Source of the DNA: Candidatus Nitrotoga sp. SPKER | Lineage (GTDB): Bacteria > Pseudomonadota > Gammaproteobacteria > Burkholderiales > Gallionellaceae | Length of the DNA: 45,421 bases | Direction of reading: 5' to 3' | Assembly (NCBI GenBank): GCA_003402285.1 | Contig: QFXG01000028.1 | Location: 1 to 45,421, forward strand | Part shown: positions 36,610 through 45,421 of the stretch, one piece after another | How positions within the stretch are numbered: position 1 is the stretch's first letter | Layout of the letters: every line of letters begins with the position of its first letter | Notes under the pieces: model-generated | What the model was told of the DNA's origin: nothing | Database searches by the model: none | Seen by the model: only the letters and a program-made list of their open reading frames with translations | Program-made: the position numbers and the translations under genes

Positions 36610-37611
36610 ATGAGCGATTTTCTCTCTCAAGACGAAGTTGACTCACTGCTTAAAGGCGTAACCGGGGAAACGGATGAGGTTGCTGCACCAGTCGAGCCAG
36701 CAGGGACTGTGCGTCCATATAACATGGGTACACAGGAACGTATCGTGCGTGGGCGTATGCCTACGATGGAAATCCTCAACGAACGTTTTGCGCGCCTGTT
36801 TAGAATAACTTTGTTTAACTTGATCCGGCGCACTGCGGAAATTTCAGTAGGACCGATACGCGTACAGAAATTCAGCGAATTTCTCCGTAATCTGCCGGTA
36901 CCAGCCAACATCAACATCGTGCAAGCTAAACCTTTACGAGGCAATGCACTGTTCATCTTCGATCCCAATCTGGTTTTTTTAGTAGTAGACAACATGTTTG
37001 GTGGTGATGGACGATTTCACACCCGGGTCGAGGGACGCGAATTCACCCAGACCGAGCAGCGTATCATCCAGCAACTACTGGCCGCCGTATTCGATTCTTA
37101 TAACAAAGCTTGGCAAGCCGTCTATGCGTTGAAATTTGAATTTGTGCGTTCAGAATTGAACCCGCAGTTCGCCAATATCGCCACACCAAACGAAGTCGTT
37201 GTAACCACCACTTTTGACATTGAATTCGGTGGCGTAGGCGGTGCATTTCATATATTGATACCCTATTCCATGGTAGAGCCCATTCGCGAACTGCTCTATA
37301 GCAGCATGCAAGGCGACCATATGGCTGTAGATAAGCGATGGCTGCGTACACTATCCAAACAAGTTCAATCCGCAGAAATTGAACTGACTGCGATTCTTGG
37401 TCACGCTCAAATTACCTTTGAACAGATACTGGGAATGCACAACGGCGATTTCATTCCATTAGATATAGAAGAAAATATTACAGCGCTAGTAGATGAAGTA
37501 CCCGTAATGAAATGCAAGTACGGCATTTTCAACAACCAGTACGCCCTGAAAGTAGAACAAATGCTCAGCACCACAAAGGGCGATATGGCTAATGGAGACA
37601 ATAATGACTGA
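36610..37611 (+). CDS. fliM: flagellar motor switch protein FliM
   Basis: 333 residues. The N-terminal CheY-binding peptide (SDFLSQDEVDSLLKGV) is followed by RIVRGRMPTMEILNERFARL and the middle CheC-like domain with FIFDPNLVFLVVDNMFGGDG. The C-terminal SpoA domain ends near GIFNNQYALKVEQ. It is the switch protein that receives phospho-CheY. It follows fliL by seven nt and overlaps fliN. Confidence 0.97.
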   Translation: MSDFLSQDEVDSLLKGVTGETDEVAAPVEPAGTVRPYNMGTQERIVRGRMPTMEILNERFARLFRITLFNLIRRTAEISVGPIRVQKFSEFLRNLPVPANINIVQAKPLRGNALFIFDPNLVFLVVDNMFGGDGRFHTRVEGREFTQTEQRIIQQLLAAVFDSYNKAWQAVYALKFEFVRSELNPQFANIATPNEVVVTTTFDIEFGGVGGAFHILIPYSMVEPIRELLYSSMQGDHMAVDKRWLRTLSKQVQSAEIELTAILGHAQITFEQILGMHNGDFIPLDIEENITALVDEVPVMKCKYGIFNNQYALKVEQMLSTTKGDMANGDNND

Positions 37612-38017
37612 CGACAATATGGATGAAATTAGTGCTGATGACTGGGGTGCAGCAATGGCTGAACAGGCTTCCGCCACACCGTCCAGCGAATCACAACCTA
37701 CTGCTCAACCACATGCATTCTCGCAATTTACCAGCGCAGCGGGTAAAACTGTGCACAACGATCTCGATATGATTATGGACATCCCGGTTCAACTAACAGT
37801 TGAGCTTGGTCGCACCAAAATGCCTATCAAAAACCTGCTGCAATTGGCACAAGGATCAGTAGTGGAACTAACCGGCCAGGCGGGCGAACCGCTCGATGTA
37901 ATGATCAACGGCTTTCTGATCGCGCAAGGTGAAGTCGTAGTCGTAAATGAAAAAATAGGTATCCGCCTCACAGACGTCATTACCCCATCTGAACGTTTAC
38001 GCCGTCTCAGCCGCTGA
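37604..38017 (+). CDS. fliN: flagellar motor switch protein FliN
   Basis: 137 residues from the ATG at 37604, which has GGAG seven bases upstream and overlaps the fliM stop (ATGACTGA); the ATG at 37592 is an alternative. The SpoA domain is typical: MIMDIPVQLTVELGRTKMPI, LLQLAQGSVVEL, VMINGFLIAQGEVVVVNEKI, GIRLTDVI. A ~60-residue acidic/Pro-rich N-terminal extension precedes it. It forms the C-ring base with FliM. Confidence 0.96.
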   Translation: MTDDNMDEISADDWGAAMAEQASATPSSESQPTAQPHAFSQFTSAAGKTVHNDLDMIMDIPVQLTVELGRTKMPIKNLLQLAQGSVVELTGQAGEPLDVMINGFLIAQGEVVVVNEKIGIRLTDVITPSERLRRLSR

Positions 38018-38018
38018 A

Positions 38019-38501
38019 ATGAAAACTTTCGGTAATCTATTTAACAAACCAAGATTCATCTACGCCCGTCTCTGCCTCATCGCCGGTTTTTATACACCTC
38101 TACTCGCAACAGCACAAAGCACACGCCCCGCTTATACCCCTCCGCCACCTGCAACAATATCGTCCGGCAGCATAATGCAGGTCATTTTCAGTTTGCTACT
38201 GGTATTAGCAGCAGTGGTACTGGTTGCATGGATATTAAAGCGCATCAATCTACCTCAACATACCGCCGGCAATCTAATGAAAGTACAAGCCGCGGTAGCG
38301 GTAGGCCAACGCGAACGCATCGTATTAGTAGAAATCAACGATACCTGGCTGGTAGTAGGCGTTGCGCCCGGACAGGTACGCACCCTGCACAGCATGCCCA
38401 AAACAGAATTACCCACAACACAGGTGAGTATGGCTATCAACACCAATGGCAAATTCCAGGGCTGGCTGAAACAAATGATGGAAAAGCGTAATGCGCCTTA
38501 G
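38019..38501 (+). CDS. fliO: export apparatus assembly protein FliO
   Basis: 160 residues. An N-terminal signal-like segment (~12-33) is followed by a Pro-rich stretch ([12 protein letters not shown]) and a membrane helix (~51-70, [20 protein letters not shown]). The FliO cytoplasmic domain has [20 protein letters not shown] and [12 protein letters not shown]. FliO helps build the FliP ring. It begins one base after the fliN stop and overlaps fliP by eleven. Confidence 0.93.
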   Translation: MKTFGNLFNKPRFIYARLCLIAGFYTPLLATAQSTRPAYTPPPPATISSGSIMQVIFSLLLVLAAVVLVAWILKRINLPQHTAGNLMKVQAAVAVGQRERIVLVEINDTWLVVGVAPGQVRTLHSMPKTELPTTQVSMAINTNGKFQGWLKQMMEKRNAP

Positions 38502-39237
38502 TTCATTCCTAGTAGCAATTTTGCTATTTGCCCTAATCCCCGCAGCATTTGCAGCCGACCTTGGTCTGCCCGCATTTACCAGCACCGCTACATCAGGTGG
38601 GGGACAAACCTACTCACTTAGCTTACAAACGCTGCTTCTGCTTACCTCGCTAAGTTTTTTACCAGCCGTAATGCTGCTGATGACCAGTTTCACCCGCATT
38701 ATTATCGTGTTATCGCTATTACGTTCCGCCCTCGGCACGCCCTCCTCTCCGCCCAATCAGGTATTGATCGGACTCGCTTTGTTTCTCACTTTCTTCGTCA
38801 TGTCGCCGGTACTGGATAAAATTTATACTGACGCCTACCTGCCATTCAGTGAGAACAAACTAACGCTGACACAAGCATTCGATGCTGGCAGCGTACCCCT
38901 TAAAGCATTTATGTTGAGACAAACGCGTGAAAAAGACCTCGCTCTTTTCGTGCAAATTTCCAATAGCGAGCCGCTACAAAGTGCGGATCAAGTACCCCTA
39001 AAAATCCTGGTACCCGCCTATGTCATCAGCGAGCTAAAAACAGCCTTCCAGATTGGTTTCGTAATATTTATCCCGTTCCTCATCATCGACATGGTGGTGG
39101 CCAGCATACTGATGTCTATGGGTATGATGATGGTATCGCCAGCGATGATTTCATTGCCCTTCAAGATCATGTTATTCGTGCTGGCAGATGGCTGGAACCT
39201 GCTGATCGGATCGCTCGTGCATAGTTTCTATACTTAA
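38491..39237 (+). CDS. fliP: flagellar export gate protein FliP
   Basis: 248 residues with a cleavable signal peptide (ends near AFA/AD). Family motifs are [59 protein letters not shown] and [20 protein letters not shown]. It forms the core of the export pore with FliQ and FliR. Overlaps fliO; fliQ follows after 13 nt. Confidence 0.97.
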   Translation: MRLSSFLVAILLFALIPAAFAADLGLPAFTSTATSGGGQTYSLSLQTLLLLTSLSFLPAVMLLMTSFTRIIIVLSLLRSALGTPSSPPNQVLIGLALFLTFFVMSPVLDKIYTDAYLPFSENKLTLTQAFDAGSVPLKAFMLRQTREKDLALFVQISNSEPLQSADQVPLKILVPAYVISELKTAFQIGFVIFIPFLIIDMVVASILMSMGMMMVSPAMISLPFKIMLFVLADGWNLLIGSLVHSFYT

Positions 39238-39250
39238 GGTCAAAACAACG

Positions 39251-39520
39251 ATGACTCCCGAAAGCGTAATGACACTTGGTCGCCAGGCACTGGAGCTAAC
39301 TCTCATGGTATCAGCCCCTGCACTGTTAACGGCTCTAATCATCGGGCTGCTGATCAGCATTTTCCAGGCCGCTACCCAAATCAACGAAATGACGCTGTCA
39401 TTTATTCCAAAGCTGATCGGCATGTTTGGAGTATTAATCATCACTGGCCCGTGGATGGTGGGCATGATGCTGGATTATATCCAGCGCCTGTTCAGCAGCA
39501 TCCCCTGGTTGGTTGGATAA
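39251..39520 (+). CDS. fliQ: flagellar export gate protein FliQ
   Basis: 89 residues with two membrane helices (~17-40 and ~52-75). The FliQ signature is MTPESVMTLGRQALELTLMV...LISIFQAATQINEMTLSFIP. It packs around FliP/FliR in the export gate. Normal length. Confidence 0.96.
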   Translation: MTPESVMTLGRQALELTLMVSAPALLTALIIGLLISIFQAATQINEMTLSFIPKLIGMFGVLIITGPWMVGMMLDYIQRLFSSIPWLVG

Positions 39521-39570
39521 TAATGTTCCGCATAAGTGCACAGAACGATCTTACCCGTTAAATAATCGCA

Positions 39571-40359
39571 ATGATTACTGTCACCAGCGCACAGTTATCT
39601 TCCTGGCTCGCCCTATTCATTTTTCCGTTTGTGCGCATTCTGGCCATGGTCGCCAGTTCGCCTATCCTGGGCCATAAGCAAGTTCCGGTGCGTATAAAAG
39701 TCGGCTTATCCATACTATTAACCATAGTTATGGTGCCTACCTTAACGGTAGAGTCCAATATTGATCCAGCTTCTGCACTTGGTTTATTTGTTCTAATCCA
39801 GCAACTTTTAGCCGGACTGGCAATAGGTTTCACCATGCGCCTGATTTTCACGGCAATAGAAATGGCCGGGGATATGATCGGAATTCAAATGGGATTAGGT
39901 TTCGCTATTTTCTATGACCCGCAAAACACATCCTACACGCCAGTGATAGCACAAATTTTAAGCATCTTTGCGATGCTAGTCTTCCTCAGTTTCAATGGCC
40001 ATTTCATCATGCTGGAAGCCCTAGCAGACAGCTTTCGCGCCTTTCCCATCAATAGCGCAGTCCCTACTGCAATCGCGCTACATACTCTGGCCTCATGGGG
40101 CGGTAGCATATTCGCTAACGCGCTACAACTAAGCATGCCAGTGATCGGCGCGCTGCTAATCTCCAATTTTGCACTTGGCATCCTAACCCGTAGCGCGCCA
40201 CAACTGAACATTTTCGCGGTCGGTTTTCCGGTTACTTTAACAATCGGTTTGGCAACAGTAATGCTGTCATTACCCTATATAGTGCCTCTACTAGAAAACA
40301 TCACTCATACCAGTCTGGGCACTGTGCAGCGCGTCATGCAACTACTTGGTAAATCGTAA
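39571..40359 (+). CDS. fliR: flagellar export gate protein FliR
   Basis: 262 residues with about six membrane helices. Family stretches include PFVRILAMVASSPILGHKQV, AGLAIGFTMRLIFTAIEMAG, GFAIFYDPQN and LGILTRSAPQLNIFAVGFPV. It is the last gene of the fliLMNOPQR run; flhB and flhA do not follow. No clear terminator after the stop. Confidence 0.96.
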   Translation: MITVTSAQLSSWLALFIFPFVRILAMVASSPILGHKQVPVRIKVGLSILLTIVMVPTLTVESNIDPASALGLFVLIQQLLAGLAIGFTMRLIFTAIEMAGDMIGIQMGLGFAIFYDPQNTSYTPVIAQILSIFAMLVFLSFNGHFIMLEALADSFRAFPINSAVPTAIALHTLASWGGSIFANALQLSMPVIGALLISNFALGILTRSAPQLNIFAVGFPVTLTIGLATVMLSLPYIVPLLENITHTSLGTVQRVMQLLGKS

Positions 40360-40420
40360 ACAATTAAAAATCGGGGAACTATGGGAAGTTATTCCATGCC
40401 ACCAACCACATCCTGACTAA

Positions 40421-40437
40421 ATAGATCTGAGATCTAT
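40421..40437. promoter_or_regulatory. perfect palindrome, candidate operator of the parDE-like module
   Basis: ATAGATCT-G-AGATCTAT: two perfect 8-bp arms around one base, 75-90 bp upstream of the ParD-like start and just ahead of a possible promoter (TTTTCA at 40463, 17-nt spacer, TATAAC at 40486-40491). Antitoxins of this type autorepress through palindromes. Confidence 0.45.
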
Positions 40438-40511
40438 ATAGCTACATCGTATAAGAGCGGCATTTTCACAATCCTGCTTTTAAAATATAACGGCGTACAT
40501 GAAAAGCAGAA

Positions 40512-40757
40512 TTGCCCTTACACCTTCGTCAGCGCATTGAATCTGGCATGTATGGTTCGGTAAACGAAGTCATTCATGAGGCGTTGCGGCTATTCGAAGC
40601 CTATGAACAGGTCAAAACAGCAAAACTCGACAGCCTGCGCCAAGATGTTGCCAAGGGTTTGAACGATGCAAAAAACGATTTGGCAAAGAAAATTAATTTT
40701 GCCAACCTGAAGAAACAAGGTCGCCAGTTACTGAAAACGCACAAGACAGCTGCTTGA
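40512..40757 (+). CDS. ParD-like antitoxin, possibly 5'-frameshifted
   Basis: 81 residues from a TTG. The region LRQRIESGMYGSVNEVIHEA followed by LRLFEAYEQ is the ParD-type ribbon-helix-helix pattern. The usual first strand is short or missing. An ATG at 40499 opens a frame (MKSRIALTPSSAH) that would join this one after a single-base shift, so the 5' end may be broken. The stop overlaps the ATG of the decayed parE as TGATG, the normal coupling for such pairs. Confidence 0.7.
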   Translation: MPLHLRQRIESGMYGSVNEVIHEALRLFEAYEQVKTAKLDSLRQDVAKGLNDAKNDLAKKINFANLKKQGRQLLKTHKTAA

Positions 40758-41041
40758 TGCTTCGCATCCGCTTTACAAATTCAGCAAAAGCCTATCTTCT
40801 GGAGCTATGGTTGACCATCGCGGAAGAAAATCTGATTGCAGCAGATGTATCTTTGAACTCCATTCAATCAAGCGTTCCACTGTCAGCTACTAAGCCCGAG
40901 ATGAAGTAAGACGCGTCCGGAATTAGCAGACAAGCTCCAACGCACGTCATATCATATTCTATATGCTAGATTAATGATGGCCTGCTGGTTGTTCGTATGT
41001 TGCATCATGCTCAAGATATTGATGCAAATTGTTTTTCTTAG
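40757..41041 (+). pseudogene. ParE-like toxin, frameshifted remnant
   Basis: It starts with the ATG that overlaps the antitoxin stop: MLRIRFTNSAKAYLLELWLT, then IAEENLIAAD, SIQSSVPLSATKPEM and a TAA. In the next frame it continues KTRPELADKLQRTSYHILYA, and after one more shift DGLLVVRMLHHAQDID to a TAG. Joined, these follow the ParE/RelE family end to end (compare NPEMG..RPEL...YYILYR..DGL.IVRVLH.A.D). Two frame changes make it inactive. The antitoxin may persist as a lone reading frame. Confidence 0.85.
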
Positions 41042-41648
41042 GAGATTGGCATCGGTTCTTCCCATTGGCCAAATCTACGGATGGCAAGGGGCATGATTGA
41101 TGACATCAAAATTGCTGAAAGCTAACTAACGATAAGCGTTGTTATCAATAGTCAGGATTCGGTACTGTTATTGCCATTATCAGGTGCCGCTTTTAGCTAC
41201 CTTGAGCAGTTGAGATACTCACCAATACCCATCGGTCATAGACCCCGCTGGGGGGTAAATCAGATTTCGTCGGCTGGGAGCGTATGCTTCTAGAAGGATG
41301 GACTGACACTTCTGATGGTAAGCTTTTGTTGCGACACAAAAGCAATCATTCTCAGATGGTCAGCCCAAATGGAAGACGCTTGAGATGAATGTGCTGCGTT
41401 GCAAATCACTGCCCCTAATGGACAAAGAGATTGCGGTTTACTTCATGGCCTACTAAATAATCTCGTACTATTTGTTGAATATCGGCTTGTAGAAATTCAA
41501 ATAAACCAGAGGTAACTTTGAGTCAGTGCCAACTTCAGTCGTTCCCTAAACACAATATTGAATCTTTCAAGAGAGAAGACATATTGACTGAAGTTGTTGT
41601 AACAAGGGCGACTATATGAGTCTAGTTGAGTGACCACAAAATATGCTT
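41042..41648. other. intergenic, no gene seen
   Basis: About 600 nt after the decayed parE. Several short broken frames exist (for example around 41270-41390 and 41400-41455) but none resembles a family I know. Probably eroded sequence. Confidence 0.4.
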
Positions 41649-42467
41649 CTATAAGGGTTTATAGCCCACGCTGATGAGAATTTCAACATTCATCCAAATG
41701 CCTTGCTCTTCGATAAGTAATTCTATTTCTTCCTGATGCGCTTGCCGAAAGTGCGTTAAATCAAATGAAGAAAGCTGGCTCAATAAGCCGCGAAATCCGC
41801 TATACCATAAAATATCCCACCACTCTTCAAATCCGGCAAGATAGTATCCAACCTGATAGGTCTGCGTATGCAATCGTTCCAATCCCGTTGATTGATACAA
41901 CATATGGGTTTTGTCTACGCTATCCAGTCGTTTCCAGGACAGGGACGGCATCGCTACCCCATAGGTCAAAATACGCTCGATAAATTTTTGCGATAGGGGC
42001 TCCATAACCGCGCCCGTAAAACTTGAGATTCCAATAGCACCGCCGGGCCTAACATGTTTGGCGATAGTCTTGAATCCGGCCTCCATATCAGGCAGGAAGA
42101 AGATACCGAAACCACAACACACTGCATCAAATGAATCGGCGGTAAAATTGGAAACCTCCATATTCAGGCATAGAAAATCAAGATTGGTTAATTTCTGTTC
42201 CTGGGCTTTGGCCTTGGCTTTTGCCAACATTCCGTCGGATAGATCAATGGCCGTCACATGCCCTGTGTTAAGCTGCTTTGCACAAGCCAGCGCAACCAAA
42301 CCTGTACCCGTAGCCACATCCAAAACATGTTCATTTCCAGAAAATTTCATGCTGTTCGCTAAATGTTCTGCCGCCGCTGAAAAAAAGCGCAGAGCAGGCT
42401 TGTCATAGCCTTCTGCCGCATTATTAAAAGTTTCTTTAATTTTATATCTATGCTCTTGCGTATCCAT
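41649..42467 (-). CDS. class I SAM-dependent methyltransferase (UbiE-like)
   Basis: 272 residues. Motif I is VLDVATGTGLVALACA, the acidic end of strand 2 is AIDLSDGMLAKAKAK, and FDAVCCGFGIFFLPDMEAGF and VRPGGAIGISSFTG follow. This is the Methyltransf_11/UbiE-type fold. The C-terminal ~100 residues are family-specific (EEWWDILWYSGFRGLLSQLS). The substrate is not apparent. It lies 126 nt downstream of acs on the same strand and might be co-transcribed with it. Other than that the context gives no clue. Confidence 0.85.
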   Translation of the reverse strand: MDTQEHRYKIKETFNNAAEGYDKPALRFFSAAAEHLANSMKFSGNEHVLDVATGTGLVALACAKQLNTGHVTAIDLSDGMLAKAKAKAQEQKLTNLDFLCLNMEVSNFTADSFDAVCCGFGIFFLPDMEAGFKTIAKHVRPGGAIGISSFTGAVMEPLSQKFIERILTYGVAMPSLSWKRLDSVDKTHMLYQSTGLERLHTQTYQVGYYLAGFEEWWDILWYSGFRGLLSQLSSFDLTHFRQAHQEEIELLIEEQGIWMNVEILISVGYKPL

Positions 42468-42593
42468 AACAATATGTGAGTGAAGGTATTTTTCTAAGCA
42501 TTAGACATAGACTTGGTCAGAAAATTGACGGTATAACCAACACTGCACTTCAGATACAAGATATAACAAACTACACCCGCTGCAATTCCAGAT

Positions 42594-44564
42594 TTATTGA
42601 ATAACGTGCTTTAGCTGCTCAAGAATCGCCGGATTTTCCAGCGTGGAAATATCCTGTGTTATTTCTTCACCCTTGGCAAGGGCGCGCAGCAGGCGACGCA
42701 TGATCTTGCCGGAGCGGGTCTTGGGCAGATTGTCACCAAAGCGAATTTCGTCCGGTTTGGCGATTGGGCCCAGTTCCTTACTGACCCACTCACGCAGAGT
42801 TTCCGAAATTTGTTTTGCACTAGCCGCATCATTTGGCCGTAAGCCTTTTAACACCACAAATACCACTATGGCCTCTCCTTTTATATCATGCGGCTTTCCA
42901 ACGACAGCGGCCTCCGCCACCAAGGGATTGGACGCCAGTGCCGATTCTATTTCCATAGTACCCAAACGATGGCCGGATACTTTCAGTACATCGTCAATGC
43001 GTCCCAGGATCCAGAAATAATTGTCTTCATCGCGGTGTGCTGAATCACCTGCCAAGTAAGCGCCTTTCATTTCTTCTGGGAAGTAGCCTTTGCGATAGCG
43101 CTCATCATCGCCCCATATGGTGCGAATTTGAGATGGAAAAGACCGTTTGATGACGAGAAATCCTCCATGTTGATCATGCACTTCGTCACCTGCTTCGTTG
43201 ACGATGGCGGCCATTATCCCAGGAAGCGGCAGCGTGCAGGAACCCGGTTTGGTTGCCATTGCGCCCGGCAGGGGTGCAATCATGTGGCAGCCGGTTTCGG
43301 TCTGCCACCACGTATCCACAATGGGGCAGCGAGATTGGCCGACTACGGTGTAATACCACATCCATGCATCTGGATTAATTGGCTCGCCGACGCTACCAAG
43401 CAAACGCAGACTGGATAGGTTGTATTGCTTCGGTAATTCGCCCCCTAATTTAATCAGCGAGCGGATGGCGGTGGGTGCCGTATAAAAAATGGTGACCTGA
43501 TGATCCTGAATCATTTTCCAGAAACGCCCGGCATCAGGCCAAGTGGGGACGCCCTCAAATATCACTTGGGTCGCACCCACCGCCAGCGGGCCATATGCCA
43601 CATAGCTATGGCCAGTCACCCAGCCCACGTCAGCGGTACACCAAAAAATATCAGTAGGCTTATAGTCAAATACCCATTGCATGGAAACCATGGTGCCGAG
43701 CAGATAGCCGCCGCTGGAATGCTGTACCCCTTTCGGTTTTCCAGTAGAACCTGAGGTATATAAAATAAATAATGGATGTTCCGCGCCCACCCATTCCGGT
43801 TCGCATGCAGATGCAAGATCCGCAATCAGATCATGCCACCACAGGTCATGTTTCGCATTCCACTGCACATCATTACCTGCGCGCTTATAAACAATGACGC
43901 TATGCACTGCATCGCAACCACCCATGCTAAGCGCCTCATCCACGGCTGGTTTGAGTGGCATCATCTTACCGCCGCGAAATTGCGCATCAGCAGTAATGAC
44001 GGCACACGCCTGGGCATTTTCGATACGCTCGTTCAGACTTTTGGAAGAAAAGCCGCCAAAAACGACTGAATGGATTGCGCCAATGCGCGCGCATGCCTGC
44101 ATCGCTACTACTACCTCAATACTCATGGGCATATAGATAACGACACGATCGCCCTTCTGAATTTTGCGTGACTTGAGCGCATTGGCAAACTGGCATACGC
44201 GAGCGTGTAACTCGCGGTAGGAAATCCTGGTCACCTGTCCATCGTCCGCCTCAAAAATCAGCGCGGTTTTTTCAGGTTGCGTTGCCAGATGCTTATCCAG
44301 GCAATTAAAAGAAACATTCAATTCGCCATCCGCAAACCATTCATAAAAAGGCGCGCGACTCTCATCTAACACCGTATTAAATGGTTTCTGCCATACGATA
44401 TGTTCGCGTGCCAACCGCGCCCAATACCCTTCATAGTTTTGTGCTGCCTCGGTGCACAGGGCCTGGTAGGCTTCCATACCAGAAATATTAGCTTGTTCAA
44501 CGAATGGATTGGCAGGCTGAAAAACGCGGGTTTCTTGCAAAACTGATTTGATGCTAGTGGGCAT
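42594..44564 (-). CDS. acs: acetyl-CoA synthetase
   Basis: 656 residues, the normal AcsA length. The N-terminal ACAS part has [10 protein letters not shown]-like [20 protein letters not shown]. The AMP-binding loop is [20 protein letters not shown]. Further motifs are [27 protein letters not shown] and [20 protein letters not shown]. The C-terminal [11 protein letters not shown] carries the acetylatable catalytic Lys (~620). It converts acetate, ATP and CoA to acetyl-CoA in the cytoplasm. GAGGGAGTGCC lies ahead of the ATG. Confidence 0.97.
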   Translation of the reverse strand: MPTSIKSVLQETRVFQPANPFVEQANISGMEAYQALCTEAAQNYEGYWARLAREHIVWQKPFNTVLDESRAPFYEWFADGELNVSFNCLDKHLATQPEKTALIFEADDGQVTRISYRELHARVCQFANALKSRKIQKGDRVVIYMPMSIEVVVAMQACARIGAIHSVVFGGFSSKSLNERIENAQACAVITADAQFRGGKMMPLKPAVDEALSMGGCDAVHSVIVYKRAGNDVQWNAKHDLWWHDLIADLASACEPEWVGAEHPLFILYTSGSTGKPKGVQHSSGGYLLGTMVSMQWVFDYKPTDIFWCTADVGWVTGHSYVAYGPLAVGATQVIFEGVPTWPDAGRFWKMIQDHQVTIFYTAPTAIRSLIKLGGELPKQYNLSSLRLLGSVGEPINPDAWMWYYTVVGQSRCPIVDTWWQTETGCHMIAPLPGAMATKPGSCTLPLPGIMAAIVNEAGDEVHDQHGGFLVIKRSFPSQIRTIWGDDERYRKGYFPEEMKGAYLAGDSAHRDEDNYFWILGRIDDVLKVSGHRLGTMEIESALASNPLVAEAAVVGKPHDIKGEAIVVFVVLKGLRPNDAASAKQISETLREWVSKELGPIAKPDEIRFGDNLPKTRSGKIMRRLLRALAKGEEITQDISTLENPAILEQLKHVIQ

Positions 44565-44664
44565 GGCACTCCCTCGGTATGGTTAATGTTTTATATTTGG
44601 CGAGATCAATGTAAATTTTTTTGCAGATAGCGTCAACAATAAAACTTATCTATGTGAGTGTATG

Positions 44665-45344
44665 AGCATTCGGCCACATCGGCCTTGCAAATGCGCGCTC
44701 CTTCCCATGCTGTCATGGCCCATGTTCGGCTTGTTGTTGCTGGCACGAGCAGCAATCAAGTCGGCGGCAGTCTGGCCGTTTATGGCGTAGTGCACCTTGT
44801 TTTGCACCGTGACGAAAACTCCTGGGTGAGCGGATGGCTAGCGTCGTAATCCATGCTGGTTGCGTGGATGTCGGTGATCTTCTGGTAAAAGCGCCACTCG
44901 CTGGTACGAATGTCCTACAGGCGGCGGGTCAGTTCATCTAAATAATCCCGACCTTTGCCGTGGTTCTTTAGACGCTCGTCATCCCGCACGAAACCTTTGA
45001 CGAGATACTCCTTCAGCTTGTCATTGGCCCACTGGCGGAAACGCATTCCCACCGGGCTGCGCACCCGAAAACCCAGAGCCAGCACCATTTCCAGATTGTA
45101 GTATGCAACTTCATACTGTTTGCCGTCAGCGGCAGTTGTTCGGAATAACCGAACAACTGAATTTTCATCCAGTTCGCCATCTTCAAAGATGTGTTTGATG
45201 TAGTCACTGATCGTACCCTTGGCCCTGCCGAACAACTCAGTAAGCTGCTTCTGGTTAAGTCACAGCGTTTCGGCATCCAGCATCACCGATTTTGGTACGT
45301 CCGTCTTCGCTCTGGTAGATCAGGAATTGTTTGGGGTCTGTCAT
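44665..45344 (-). pseudogene. rhuM: RhuM-family gene, multiply broken
   Basis: Reading from an ATG at 45344: MTDPKQFLIYQSEDGRTKI, frameshift, VMLDAETL, a TGA where Trp is expected, then LNQKQLTELFGRAKGTISDY, IKHIFEDGELDENSVVR and on to RDYLDELTRRL and a TAG. Beyond it: DIRTSEWRFYQKITDIHATS, frameshift, VQNKVHYAINGQTAADLIAA, frameshift, WEGARICKADVAE. Joined, this follows the RhuM (virulence RhuM/Fic-DOC-associated) family over most of its length, but with at least two stops and three frame shifts. The 3' end fades near 44665. RhuM genes often accompany restriction-modification loci, so the DNA beyond the right edge may hold hsd genes. Confidence 0.85.
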
Positions 45345-45421
45345 GGCGTGGCTGCCTGTGAAAGTATTGACGGTGTGGAGTTCACAAATCCCGGTTACTT
45401 CTTAACTGCTGCCGGAGGCAT

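Overview
The window looks like a chromosomal segment of a motile betaproteobacterium. The 16S sequence, the TTTCTTT-type boxA in the rrn leader, the lolC-lolD/RpfE-like neighbourhood and the flagellar gene order all fit Betaproteobacteria. My impression is Nitrosomonadales, near the Gallionella/Sideroxydans/Nitrotoga group, but that comes from memory of related sequences and was not tested by alignment.

Layout. (1) 1-3440: an rRNA operon on the minus strand, read as promoter, tRNA-fMet, boxA, 16S, tRNA-Ile(GAT), tRNA-Ala(TGC), 23S (23S runs off the left edge). (2) 3440-4900: a graveyard of decayed IS3- and IS481-type transposase fragments, then a plus-strand tRNA-Ala(GGC)/tRNA-Glu(TTC) pair with a near-consensus promoter. 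(3) 5135-14526: mostly small envelope proteins: a four-helix holin-like membrane protein, a Spy/CpxP-like LTXXQ protein, a glycine-zipper lipoprotein, a Gly/Tyr-rich secreted protein and a charged-repeat DUF3106-like protein. These sit beside an OmpR/RstA-type two-component system. A 16-bp motif of the form TGTAACnnTTTGTTnC occurs three times in the intergenic DNA here and is a good candidate operator for that regulator. Then come an outer-membrane barrel gene broken by one stop codon, a Sel1-repeat protein with about 15 units, and a PsiF-repeat protein. (4) 14737-17890: lolD and lolC (lipoprotein release) divergent from an RpfE-like/phosphoglycerate-mutase-like gene. (5) 18463-40359: a large flagellar cluster. 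A diguanylate cyclase is followed by fliC, flaG, fliD, fliS, fliT, a FliK-like protein, a stand-alone FlhB C-terminal domain, two PilZ proteins, fliE (reversed), then fliFGHIJK and fliLMNOPQR. (6) 40421-45421: a decaying parDE module, a SAM methyltransferase, acs, and a wrecked rhuM gene at the right edge.

How it works together: fliF-R encode the MS ring, the rotor/switch, the export ATPase and the export gate. fliC/flaG/fliD/fliS/fliT encode the filament, its cap and the late chaperones, and sigma-28-type promoters lie in front of fliC and fliT. A GGDEF enzyme and two PilZ proteins embedded in the cluster would let cyclic di-GMP act on motility. Rod/hook (flg) genes, flhA, full-length flhB, mot and che genes are not in the window.

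I see no clearly new large system. The best leads are the local two-component regulon with its repeated operator, the FliK-like/FlhB-C pair, the fMet-led rrn operon, and several genes caught in the process of breaking (the barrel protein, parE, rhuM).
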